From the NCBI GenBank assembly GCA_031552825.1, contig JAVBMD010000030.1, positions 1 to 33,055 of the forward strand: a DNA stretch of 33,055 nucleotides, written 5' to 3'. A program made the translations under genes and the position numbers. Below are positions 8,159 to 15,794 of the stretch, in pieces; within the stretch, counting starts at the first letter, position 1, and each line of letters begins with the position of its first letter. The DNA comes from WQXF01 sp031552825 (GTDB lineage Bacteria; Bacillota; Clostridia; Christensenellales; Aristaeellaceae). Under the pieces are notes generated by a model. The model was given only the letters and a program-made list of their open reading frames with translations. It made no database searches and was not told the origin of the DNA.

Positions 8159-8187
8159 TTGACAGCCTTTCGATGATTCACTATACT
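8159..8187 (+). promoter_or_regulatory. Promoter of the aconitase operon
   Basis: Perfect -35 TTGACA (8159-8164), 17-nt spacer, -10 TATACT (8182-8187). It lies 39 bases before the acn start. This is one of the two best promoter matches in the window. Confidence 0.85.
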
Positions 8188-8226
8188 GATACAATATTTG
8201 ACCCATGGAGATGGAGGCGAAACGTT

Positions 8227-10158
8227 ATGCCCAAGACGCTGACGCAAAAGATTATCGCGGCGCATCTGGTGAGCGGCGAGATGGTGCCGGGGGAGGAAAT
8301 CGCCCTGCGCATCGACCAAACCCTCACGCAGGACAGCACCGGCACCATGGCGTACCTGCAGTTTGAAGCCATCGGCATCGACCGGGTGCGCACCCGCCGT
8401 TCGGTGGCCTATATCGACCACAACACGCTGCAATCCGGCTTCGAAAATGCCGACGATCATAAGTATATACAGACCGTGGCGCACAAGCACGGCATCTATT
8501 GCTCCAAGCCGGGCAACGGCATCTGCCATCAGGTGCAGCTGGAGCGCTTCGGCGTGCCGGGCTGGACGCTGCTGGGGTCCGATAGCCATACGCCCACCGG
8601 CGGCGGCATCGGCATGCTGGCCATCGGCGCGGGCGGGCTGGACGTGGCGGTGGCCATGGGCGGCGGGGCGTATTATCTGCCGATGCCGCGCACCGTCGGC
8701 GTGGAACTGGTGGGCAAGCTGAACCGGGGCGTCGCCGCCAAGGACATTATTTTGGAAGTGCTGCGCCGATTGACCGTCAAGGGCGGCGTCGGCAAAGTGA
8801 TCGAATATTTCGGGGCGGGCGTGGCGGCGCTGTCGGTGCCGGAGCGCGCCACCATCACCAACATGGGTGCTGAGCTAGGCGCTACCAGCTCCGTTTTCCC
8901 CAGCGATGAGGTGACGCGCGCCTTTCTGCGCTCGCAAGGGCGCGAGGCCGATTTTGCGCCGCTCGCGCCGGATCCGGGCTGCAGCTATGACGAAACGCTG
9001 ACCATCGACCTTGGCAAGCTGGAGCCGCTGGTGGCGCGGCCGCACATGCCCGACAACGTGGCTTTGGTGGCCGAGGTGGGGCCGATTCGTGTGGATCAGG
9101 TGTGCATCGGCAGTTGCACAAACTCTTCTTATTTAGATATGATGCGCGTGGCAGCCATCCTGCGCGGCAAGACGGTGCATCCGGATGTGTCGCTGGTCAT
9201 CGCGCCGGGCAGCAAGCAGGTGCTGACCATGCTGGCCGAGAACGGCGCGCTGGCCGACATGATCGCCGCCGGGGCGCGCATTCTGGAGGCGGCATGCGGC
9301 CCGTGCATCGGCATGGGGCAATCCCCGGCCTCGGATGCCGTGTCGGTGCGCACCAACAACCGGAACTTCTACGCCCGCTCCGGCACCGCCAGCGCGCAGG
9401 TGTACCTAGCCAGCTGCGAGGTAGCCGCCGCGACGGCGCTGGCCGGGGTGCTCACCGATCCGCGCGGGCTGGCGGTCGATTTGACCGTCGAAATGCCCGA
9501 GCGCTTCAACATCAACGATAACTTGGTGATCCCGCCCGCCGAGGACGGCAGCGCCGAGGCGGTGGTGCGCGGCCCCAACATCCGGCCGTTCCCGGTCAAT
9601 ACCGCGCTGCCCGACACCGTGACCGGCGAGACGCTGCTCAAAATGGAGGATAACATCACCACCGATCACATCATGCCCTCCAACGCCAAGCTGTTGCCTT
9701 ACCGCAGCAACGTGCCGTACTTGGCCGATTATTGCCTGACGCCGGTGGACGAATCCTTCCCGGCGCGCGCCAAGGCTGCTGACGGCGGCATGCTGGTCGC
9801 CGGGCACAACTACGGGCAGGGCTCCAGCCGCGAGCATGCCGCGCTCGTGCCGCTGCAATTGGGCATCCGCGCGGTGATCGCAAAGTCCTTCGCGCGCATC
9901 CATCAGGCCAACCTCATCAACTCCGGCATCCTGCCGCTGACCTTCGAGCGCGAAGCGGATTATGACCGCGTGCGCCAAGGCGACGCGCTGGTGATCGACG
10001 GGGCGCGTGCCGCCATCGCCGCCGGGCAGGAGGTACTGACGGTGCGCGATGAAACCGCCGGGTTTGCGTTCCCGGTTCGGTTGTCGCTTTCTCCGCGCCT
10101 GCGCGCGATCGTGCTGGCAGGCGGCCTGCTTAATTACACGCGGGAGGCGGGGGAATGA
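8227..10158 (+). CDS. acn: Aconitate hydratase (single-chain, short type)
   Basis: 643 aa, shorter than the roughly 890-aa AcnA class. The start is ATG 8227 with GGAGG nine bases upstream; the frame extends upstream without a site. It interconverts citrate and isocitrate through a [4Fe-4S] cluster. Cluster cysteines are visible at 297 (in CIGSCTNSS) and at 357 and 360 (in ACGPCIGMG). The substrate-site GSDSHTPTGGGIGM is present. The C-terminal swivel domain begins near DNITTDHIMPSNAKLLP and includes GHNYGQGSSREHAALVP. The layout matches the compact Aquifex-type aconitases related to isopropylmalate dehydratase. No citrate synthase or isocitrate dehydrogenase is adjacent. Leucine-pathway activity is less likely because both domains are fused. 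Confidence 0.93.
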   Translation: MPKTLTQKIIAAHLVSGEMVPGEEIALRIDQTLTQDSTGTMAYLQFEAIGIDRVRTRRSVAYIDHNTLQSGFENADDHKYIQTVAHKHGIYCSKPGNGICHQVQLERFGVPGWTLLGSDSHTPTGGGIGMLAIGAGGLDVAVAMGGGAYYLPMPRTVGVELVGKLNRGVAAKDIILEVLRRLTVKGGVGKVIEYFGAGVAALSVPERATITNMGAELGATSSVFPSDEVTRAFLRSQGREADFAPLAPDPGCSYDETLTIDLGKLEPLVARPHMPDNVALVAEVGPIRVDQVCIGSCTNSSYLDMMRVAAILRGKTVHPDVSLVIAPGSKQVLTMLAENGALADMIAAGARILEAACGPCIGMGQSPASDAVSVRTNNRNFYARSGTASAQVYLASCEVAAATALAGVLTDPRGLAVDLTVEMPERFNINDNLVIPPAEDGSAEAVVRGPNIRPFPVNTALPDTVTGETLLKMEDNITTDHIMPSNAKLLPYRSNVPYLADYCLTPVDESFPARAKAADGGMLVAGHNYGQGSSREHAALVPLQLGIRAVIAKSFARIHQANLINSGILPLTFEREADYDRVRQGDALVIDGARAAIAAGQEVLTVRDETAGFAFPVRLSLSPRLRAIVLAGGLLNYTREAGE

Positions 10159-11546
10159 TGCGCATGCGATCGATTCGGCGCGAGCTGGCGGCGCTGCTTT
10201 GCGCGCTGTCGCTGGGGATCCCCTGCGCGCAGGCTGCCGAACTGCCCACGCGCGAGCATTTTTCGCTGGGCATGGAGCGCATGGCGGCGCAGGCGCAAAG
10301 CGGGCGCGCGCTGGAGGCCAGCATGGCGATCCGGCCCGGCTTTCTCCCGGTCGCCGGGCGCGAGGCGGCGAGCGCGCTGCGGCAAATCTTGTCCGGCGCG
10401 CAGGTTACATACCTGCGGCAGGGCGCGGGCGAGCGGAGCGAGCAGGTGCTGCGCATCCTTTCGGGCGGAGCGCCGCTGCTGACGCTGACCCACGCGCAGC
10501 GCGGCGAACGCGCGGTTTGGTGCATGGAGCCCGGCATGGAGCAGGGCGTCGAAACCCCGGCGGGCATCGATCTGTTCACAGCGCTGCTGGGGCTGCCGCT
10601 GGCCGGGGACGCCTTCGTCGCGGCTACGCCTACCTCGGAAATGCAGGCGTGGAACGCGCAGGCGGCGCTGCTGCTCCAAGGCGCCGCTGGGCAGGAAATG
10701 CAGCTGACCGTCGAGGCCGCCAACCGCATGCTGGATCTATGGCGCGGCGCTCCGGAGGTTCCCTCGGCGCTACGGGCGCTGGCCGCCGATTGGCGCGCCG
10801 TCGAAGGGATGGCGCTTCTTTATCAGCCGGACGCGCTGGGCGGTTTCGCGGAGCTGCAACTGCGGGGGCAGATGGCCTACAAGGGCGGCGAGCCGTGGCA
10901 CGTGGGTTTGCTCTGCAAGCAGGAAGCGACCGACAAGCGCCATGCGTACATCCTTTCGGCCACGGTCTCGCGCGGAAAGAGCGTGCAGTATAAAGTCAGC
11001 GGCACTGTGCTGCTCAAGCGGATCAGCGATGCGCGCGTGCAGCGGGAGCTGGAGCTGGATGTCTCCGCCACGCTGGGCGGAAAGATTTCCACGCTGCGCC
11101 TTGGCGGCAAGGAGACCAACGATTTTTCGCTGCTGGGCGATCAACTGCAGGAGCAGATCCTGCAGGACTACACCCTCCGCATCAAGGGGCGCGAGCTGGG
11201 GCTGGAGCGGCTCGGGCTGGACGAATGGCAAGTTTCCTTCGCGCAGCAGGGCACCTTTCTCAGCGGGGAGGCCGCCGACGCACCGGCCACCTATGATGGC
11301 GTGGGCACCTTGACCATGACCCGCTCGCGCAAGGATTTTTTCACTGCGGAGATTCCCGTTCGCCTGGTTACCGGCGAGGCGCGGGAAGTGCGGCTGCCGG
11401 ATTCGCCCGCGGTGTGGGAAAGCCTTGGCGACGCGGAGCGCGCACAGCTCGAAAATCTGCGCGCCGCGATGGAGCTTGCCTTGATTTCGCCGATGATGCA
11501 AGAGCTGGATCAGCAGACCAAGGACGGGCTGTGGGTGCGCCCGTAA
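10155..11546 (+). CDS. Secreted protein of unknown function
   Basis: 463 aa, starting at ATG 10155, which overlaps the acn stop by four bases (ATGA), with a GGGAGG-rich site upstream. Residues 1-27 are a signal peptide (ALLCALSLGIPCAQAAE). The rest is mixed: a helical N-terminal half, then beta-strand-rich segments (about 225-415) and a helical end. No catalytic motif or known domain is recognised. The cysteines show no metal-binding pattern. Translational coupling to acn means co-expression but does not prove a shared job. The downstream protein has a similar layout (signal peptide, beta-rich middle, helical end), so the two may be distant paralogues. Confidence 0.75.
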   Translation: MMRMRSIRRELAALLCALSLGIPCAQAAELPTREHFSLGMERMAAQAQSGRALEASMAIRPGFLPVAGREAASALRQILSGAQVTYLRQGAGERSEQVLRILSGGAPLLTLTHAQRGERAVWCMEPGMEQGVETPAGIDLFTALLGLPLAGDAFVAATPTSEMQAWNAQAALLLQGAAGQEMQLTVEAANRMLDLWRGAPEVPSALRALAADWRAVEGMALLYQPDALGGFAELQLRGQMAYKGGEPWHVGLLCKQEATDKRHAYILSATVSRGKSVQYKVSGTVLLKRISDARVQRELELDVSATLGGKISTLRLGGKETNDFSLLGDQLQEQILQDYTLRIKGRELGLERLGLDEWQVSFAQQGTFLSGEAADAPATYDGVGTLTMTRSRKDFFTAEIPVRLVTGEAREVRLPDSPAVWESLGDAERAQLENLRAAMELALISPMMQELDQQTKDGLWVRP

Positions 11547-11550
11547 AGCA

Positions 11551-11579
11551 TTGCCTTTTTCGGCAAGGTTTTGTATACT
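11551..11579 (+). promoter_or_regulatory. Promoter before the second secreted protein
   Basis: TTGCCT (11551-11556), 17-nt spacer, TATACT (11574-11579). The -35 lies inside a small inverted repeat (TTGCC at 11551-11555, GGCAA at 11562-11566) followed by TTTT, which could act as a weak terminator for the upstream gene. Confidence 0.65.
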
Positions 11580-11674
11580 GAAAACGTCTCTTACTATAGA
11601 GGCCTTAATCATAGGGTCATAATCCATATAGGGACAAGCCAAGCTTGGCGCGCAAAAGAATTGGAGGGAAAGCG

Positions 11675-13156
11675 ATGCGATATAATTGGAAGAGGATGCT
11701 GGCTACGGCGATGGCGCTGCTGCTGATCGCCCTGCCGGTGTTGGGGGCTGCGGAGGCCGATTTCGACGCGGGTACGCTATTCAATACGCTCTATGAGGAA
11801 AACTACGCGGGCGGCAGGCTCATCGAAACGACGATTCGGGCGAAGGTCGATCAAATCACCGGGGCGAGCGCCGAGGATGTTGCGCTGGCGCAGAAGGTGC
11901 TGGATCTGTTCGAGCTGCGCGTTTCCGCCTTGGACGATATCGATCAGCAGTACACCACCGTTACGCTGATGCTGGGCGGCGGGGTTATGGTGCAGGCGCT
12001 CATCAAGACCGACGCGACCGGCGCGTATCTCGTTAGCGAGCAGCTGCCGGGCGTAACCCTGCGCTTGCCCGGCAATATGGCGCCCAGCGCGCAAAGCAGC
12101 GCCGATATGGAAGCGCTGCAGAATGCGTATATCGATTATTTCGCCATCGTGGCCGCGTGGGTTTCGCAGAAGCAGGTGGATCGCGAGGATCTGTACGTGT
12201 ACGAGCCGGTGGAAATCGATGAATCCGAGGTGCGCGACGCTTCGGCGCTGGAGATGCGCTGCCGCGTGCGCCCCGACGATCTCAAGGAGCTGCTGCGCAT
12301 GCTGGCCGACCAGTTCTACAACGACAACGCGACGCAGGAGGCCGTCACCAACCTGCTGGCTTCGCGCGGCGTAACCCGCGCCGATGTGCGCCGCATTGCC
12401 GACCAGCTGCCGCTGTGGGTTTCGCACGAGCTGATTTCTACCGGGGACGCTACCGATTTTGTTATCTCCTACGACGATGATATGAACATCGTCGGCTTCG
12501 ACGGCAAGATGCCCGCGCTGTATGAAAAATACCCCTTCAAAAAGGGCGATTTGACCTATAGCCGCAAAACGATGGAGGAGGGGAGCGCCCACCGCGCCAA
12601 GGGCACGATGGAGATGCAAGACGGCGGCAAGCTCGCGGGCGAGTTGCAGGCCTTCATCGGCGATTTGTTTGAGGATGCGCGCAAGGACGAATTCACGCTG
12701 AGCCTCGCGTATACCGGGGCCAAGGGCGCGGGCGACGTCGCGGTGGATATCGTGACGCAAAACCAATACTTGGCCGCCGCCGATCTGGATACCTACGACG
12801 GCCTCGGCAAGTTCGATGTTGTTGAAAGCGGCGGGGCTGCCGGGGACAAGCTGCACGGAGAATACACCATCCACAGCGAAACCAAGCCGGTGGGTGAGCT
12901 GGACTTTGTCTGCGAAACCACGGTGCAGATCGATATCACCGATCAGCTGAGCATGACGGTGGAATGCGTCACCGCATCCAAGGAGGCGACGCCGGTGACC
13001 TTCCCGGCCAACGAGAAGCAGTTCGACTTGGAGCACCTGACCGAGAGCCAGCGGACGGAGCTGCTCGGCTTGCTGCAGGAAGCGGCGATGCCGCTTATGC
13101 TCAAGCTGATGGGCAAGCTGCCGCCGGAGCTCACGCAAAAAATAATGGCAAACTAA
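11675..13156 (+). CDS. Secreted protein of unknown function
   Basis: 493 aa from ATG 11675, preceded by GGAGGGA; an upstream in-frame TTG at 11645 lacks a site. Residues 1-26 form a signal peptide (MLATAMALLLIALPVLGAAEA). The mature part is acidic, helical at first, with beta-rich stretches around 260-430 and a helical C-terminus (QRTELLGLLQEAAMPLMLKL). No cysteine pairs, lipobox or catalytic motif are seen. I do not recognise the family. It has its own promoter and a strong terminator. Its layout resembles the preceding secreted protein, so a duplicated envelope-protein family is possible. Confidence 0.75.
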   Translation: MRYNWKRMLATAMALLLIALPVLGAAEADFDAGTLFNTLYEENYAGGRLIETTIRAKVDQITGASAEDVALAQKVLDLFELRVSALDDIDQQYTTVTLMLGGGVMVQALIKTDATGAYLVSEQLPGVTLRLPGNMAPSAQSSADMEALQNAYIDYFAIVAAWVSQKQVDREDLYVYEPVEIDESEVRDASALEMRCRVRPDDLKELLRMLADQFYNDNATQEAVTNLLASRGVTRADVRRIADQLPLWVSHELISTGDATDFVISYDDDMNIVGFDGKMPALYEKYPFKKGDLTYSRKTMEEGSAHRAKGTMEMQDGGKLAGELQAFIGDLFEDARKDEFTLSLAYTGAKGAGDVAVDIVTQNQYLAAADLDTYDGLGKFDVVESGGAAGDKLHGEYTIHSETKPVGELDFVCETTVQIDITDQLSMTVECVTASKEATPVTFPANEKQFDLEHLTESQRTELLGLLQEAAMPLMLKLMGKLPPELTQKIMAN

Positions 13157-13170
13157 ATATGATAAAACAT

Positions 13171-13204
13171 AACGGTCTTTCCGGCGACGGAGAGACCGTT
13201 TTCT
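13171..13204 (+). terminator. Intrinsic terminator after the second secreted protein
   Basis: Stem AACGGTCT (13171-13178) with AGACCGTT (13193-13200), extended by TCC/GGA inside, followed by a short T-rich run. Confidence 0.85.
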
Positions 13205-13211
13205 GTTGGCT

Positions 13212-13451
13212 GATTTTCAGACAGGGCAAAAGCATTTACATTTTCATTCATAGGAAATGAATGAAGTTGCGCCCCGAAGGTTTCAAAAGGGCGATCGGAA
13301 AGCCCTTTTGTCGCCCGTGCGGGCGAAATCTCTGCTCAAATCGAGGAGTATTTCGCTCCCTTCGGGGAGCGACCAGGGCTTTGCGATCGCCCTGGACCTT
13401 CGCAGCGCCGCTCGCAAAGGTAAATGCTTTTGCCCTAGATTTTCAGACAGG
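13212..13451. repeat. MITE-like element with terminal inverted repeats, middle copy
   Basis: The 15-bp repeat GGGCAAAAGCATTTA (13224-13238) has its exact complement at 13421-13435. The 14-bp sequence GATTTTCAGACAGG is repeated directly at 13212-13225 and 13438-13451, outside or just overlapping those ends. Inside lies the multi-hairpin core (13275-13402) shared with both window ends. Two frames of 76 codons cross it but lack ribosome sites. It reads as a non-autonomous mobile element with a possible target duplication, sitting just before the DUF1538 promoter. Confidence 0.7.
13275..13402. repeat. Multi-hairpin module, middle copy
   Basis: Outer stem CGAAGGT (13275-13281) pairs with ACCTTCG (13396-13402). 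Within are H1 at 13285-13309 (AAAAGGGC stem, loop GATCGGAAA), H2 at 13311-13326 (TCGCCC stem), H4 at 13353-13372 (TCGCTCCC stem, TTCG tetraloop) and H5 at 13373-13395 (CCAGGGC stem, loop TTTGCGATC). The right part (13371-13406) is a near-exact inverted match to 181-216. Confidence 0.75.
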
Positions 13452-13456
13452 CGGGT

Positions 13457-13485
13457 TTGCTATTGTCCCCGCGTTCCTATATACT
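13457..13485 (+). promoter_or_regulatory. Promoter of the DUF1538/P-II operon
   Basis: TTGCTA (13457-13462), 17-nt spacer, TATACT (13480-13485). It begins six bases after the repeat element ends. Confidence 0.65.
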
Positions 13486-13521
13486 GATTAGGAGAGAGTC
13501 CAATATGAAGGAGATGATGGA

Positions 13522-15024
13522 TTGAACGTACTCTTGGAAAAGGTGAAGGAAGTCCTGTTCACGGTTTTGCCGGTGGCGGCCATCGTGATGCTGCTGCATT
13601 TTACCGTGGCGCCGCTGGCCGGATCTTTTCTGTGGAGCTTTCTGCTGGGCGCGGCGATGATCGTCCTCGGCCTGTCCATCTTTCTTTTCGGCATCGATCT
13701 GGCCATCGAGCCGCTGGGCGACCATATCGGCAAGACGATCTCCAAATCCAACAAGATCTGGGTTATGGCGCTTGTGGGCTTGGCGATCGGTTTCTTTGTG
13801 TCCATCGCCGAGCCGGATCTGCAAATTCTCGCAAAGCAGGTGCAGACCGTCACCGGCGGGCAGATCTCTAGCTGGACGATCTTGCTGGCGGTATCGGTGG
13901 GCATCGCGGCGATGCTGGTGGCCGGTCTGCTGCGCATCGTGCAAAACTTCCCGCTTTACCGGCTGCTGACCTTTCTGTATGGCATTATCGCGGTGCTTTC
14001 GCTATTCGTCTCGCCGGAGTTTTTTGCCGTGGCCTTCGACGCGTCCGGCGCCACCACCGGCGCGCTGACGGTGCCCTTCATTCTGGCGCTGTCGCTGGGC
14101 ATCTCCAGCATGAAAAAAAGCGGCAAGGCGAGCGAAAAGGATAGCTTTGGCTTGGTTGCCGTCACCTCTACCGGCGCGATTCTGGGCGTGCTGATGATCG
14201 GCATTTGCTTAAGAACCGGCGCGCTCACCGGCGAATTGGCGCACCATCCGGCGCAAAGCTCGGTACTTGGCGCGGTGATGCGCCTGCTGCCGCGCACCCT
14301 GCTTGAAACGCTGATCGCCGTGCTGCCGCTCATCGTGATCTTCTTATGCTTTCAATTCAAAGCCTTTCGCTTTGATGCCCGGCACCTCAAGCGCATCCTG
14401 AAGGGCTTCCTGTATACGTGGCTGGGGCTGACTCTTTTTCTCGTCGGCGTGCATTCCGGCTTTATGAACATCGGGATCCTGCTCGGGCAGAAGATCGGTG
14501 GCATGAACCAGCCGCTGTTCCTGATTGCCATCGGCTTCCTGCTGGGCTTCGTGACGGTGCTGGCCGAACCCGCCGTGCATGTGCTCACCCATCAGATCGA
14601 GGTGGTGACCGCCGGTTATGTCAAGCGGCGCATCGTGCTGGGCGCGCTTTCGGTCGGCGTTGGCGCGGCGGTGGCGATGTCGGTGATCCGTATCCTCTTG
14701 CCGCCGCTGCAGCTGTGGCACATCCTGCTGCCGGGCTACGCCCTGTCAATCGGCCTTTCCTACTACACGCCCAAGCTTTTTGTGGGCATCGGCTTCGATT
14801 CCGGCGGCGTGGCCTCCGGGCCGATGACTGCCACCTTCATTTTGGCCTTCGTGCAGGGCGTGGCCGACGCGGTACCCGGCGCAAACGTGCTGACCGACGC
14901 CTTCGGCATGATCGCGCTGGTGGCGATGATGCCCATCATCGCCATTCAACTGCTGGGGTTGATCGTCAAAATAAAAACGCGCAATCAAAACCACCACAGA
15001 AAAGAGGGAATGGGGCATGCGTAA
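13522..15024 (+). CDS. Duplicated DUF1538 multi-pass membrane protein
   Basis: 500 aa, starting at TTG 13522 with AAGGAG eight bases upstream; nearby ATGs are out of frame. About a dozen hydrophobic segments span the chain. It is an internal duplication: AEPDLQILAKQVQTVTGG in the first half matches AEPAVHVLTHQIEVVTAG in the second, and FDASGATTGALTVPFILA matches FDSGGVASGPMTATFILA. Polar residues in these conserved helices suggest a transporter or channel path. DUF1538 has no established substrate that I know of. The gene overlaps the following P-II-like gene by 8 bp, so a P-II-controlled transporter is the natural guess. The family call is strong; transport is inference. Confidence 0.88.
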   Translation: MNVLLEKVKEVLFTVLPVAAIVMLLHFTVAPLAGSFLWSFLLGAAMIVLGLSIFLFGIDLAIEPLGDHIGKTISKSNKIWVMALVGLAIGFFVSIAEPDLQILAKQVQTVTGGQISSWTILLAVSVGIAAMLVAGLLRIVQNFPLYRLLTFLYGIIAVLSLFVSPEFFAVAFDASGATTGALTVPFILALSLGISSMKKSGKASEKDSFGLVAVTSTGAILGVLMIGICLRTGALTGELAHHPAQSSVLGAVMRLLPRTLLETLIAVLPLIVIFLCFQFKAFRFDARHLKRILKGFLYTWLGLTLFLVGVHSGFMNIGILLGQKIGGMNQPLFLIAIGFLLGFVTVLAEPAVHVLTHQIEVVTAGYVKRRIVLGALSVGVGAAVAMSVIRILLPPLQLWHILLPGYALSIGLSYYTPKLFVGIGFDSGGVASGPMTATFILAFVQGVADAVPGANVLTDAFGMIALVAMMPIIAIQLLGLIVKIKTRNQNHHRKEGMGHA

Positions 15025-15679
15025 TCTATCGATGCTCTGCTTTATCGTGGGGCATGAGCAGGGCTCGCGCACGTTGCGCGCCGCCAAGAAGCACGGCGCG
15101 CCGGGTGGCACCATCTTCCTAGGCAAGGGCACGGTGAAAAACTGGCTGCTGGATCTGTTGGACATCCACGATGTCCGCAAGGAAATCGTGCTGATGCTGG
15201 CGGAGAAGGGCGTGGGGGAGCAGATCCTAGAGGATACGGCCAAAGAGATCGCGCTGCACAAGCCGCATCACGGCATCGCGTTTTCGATTCCGCTACGCTC
15301 GCTCATCAACGCCCATTGCGGGCAGACCAAAGAGGAAAGCGCACAGGAAGGCAACGAATGGGGGGAAACGACCATGCATCAGGCCATATTCACCATCGTA
15401 GAAAAGGGGCGCGCCGAAGAGGTGATCGAGGCCTCGGTGAGCGCCGGGGCGCGCGGCGGCACGGTAATCAACGCGCGCGGCGCAGGCTCGCACGAGACCG
15501 CTGTGCTCTTCGCCATGCCGGTGGAGCCGGAGAAGGAGATCGTGCTGATTATCGCTGAGCGCGAGCAGGTCGAGGGCATTACCCGTGCCGTCAACGAAAA
15601 GCTGCGCGTTGATGAGCCGGGAAACGGCGTGATTTTCGTCGTCGATGTGGACAAGACGATGGGGCTCCATCAGGCATGA
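15017..15679 (+). CDS. Tandem double P-II-like signalling protein
   Basis: 220 aa from ATG 15017, with GAGGGA seven bases upstream. It holds two P-II-type domains, about 1-105 and 118-220. Each has the GGT glycine turn (APGGTIFLGKG and ARGGTVINARGAG), a KEIVL strand (KEIVLMLAEKG and KEIVLIIAERE) and a late hydrophobic strand (HGIAFSIPL and GVIFVVDVD). Classical P-II proteins are about 112 aa, form trimers and bind ATP/ADP and 2-oxoglutarate. The T-loop here is shortened and I see no conserved uridylylation tyrosine. It overlaps the DUF1538 gene, so it probably senses a metabolite and gates that membrane protein. No amtB, glnA or glnD is nearby. Confidence 0.85.
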   Translation: MRNLSMLCFIVGHEQGSRTLRAAKKHGAPGGTIFLGKGTVKNWLLDLLDIHDVRKEIVLMLAEKGVGEQILEDTAKEIALHKPHHGIAFSIPLRSLINAHCGQTKEESAQEGNEWGETTMHQAIFTIVEKGRAEEVIEASVSAGARGGTVINARGAGSHETAVLFAMPVEPEKEIVLIIAEREQVEGITRAVNEKLRVDEPGNGVIFVVDVDKTMGLHQA

Positions 15680-15697
15680 GCGGGTGAATTCTTCTCC

Positions 15698-15726
15698 TTG
15701 ACGAACTTCCTCCGCCATGCTATAGT
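15698..15726 (+). promoter_or_regulatory. Promoter of the COG2509 flavoprotein gene
   Basis: TTGACG (15698-15703), 17-nt spacer, TATAGT (15721-15726). It starts 18 bases after the P-II stop. A terminator-like hairpin lies a few bases downstream, inside the leader. Confidence 0.75.
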
Positions 15727-15739
15727 AGCCTAGGATTCG

Positions 15740-15761
15740 AAGCCCCGTAGACGGGGCTTTT
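15740..15761 (+). terminator. Terminator-like hairpin in the leader
   Basis: Stem AAGCCCCG (15740-15747), loop TAGA, CGGGGCTT (15752-15759), then TTC. It lies between the promoter and the ribosome site of the flavoprotein gene. It could cap read-through from the P-II operon or act as an attenuator. The T-run is short (four T overlapping the stem end). Confidence 0.5.
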
Positions 15762-15794
15762 CGCATGTCTCGCCGAACGAACAGGAGGTTGCCC

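Noticed and set aside
11777..13138. 453-codon minus-strand open frame
   Set aside because: Antisense shadow of the secreted protein at 11675, which has a signal peptide and ribosome site; the minus frame has neither.
13257..13491. Two 76-codon open frames in the middle repeat
   Set aside because: They overlap in different frames over a hairpin series and have no ribosome site.
15728..15765. GGATTCGAA resembling a tRNA T-arm
   Set aside because: No acceptor stem, anticodon arm or D-arm can be drawn around it; it is part of a promoter leader with a simple hairpin.
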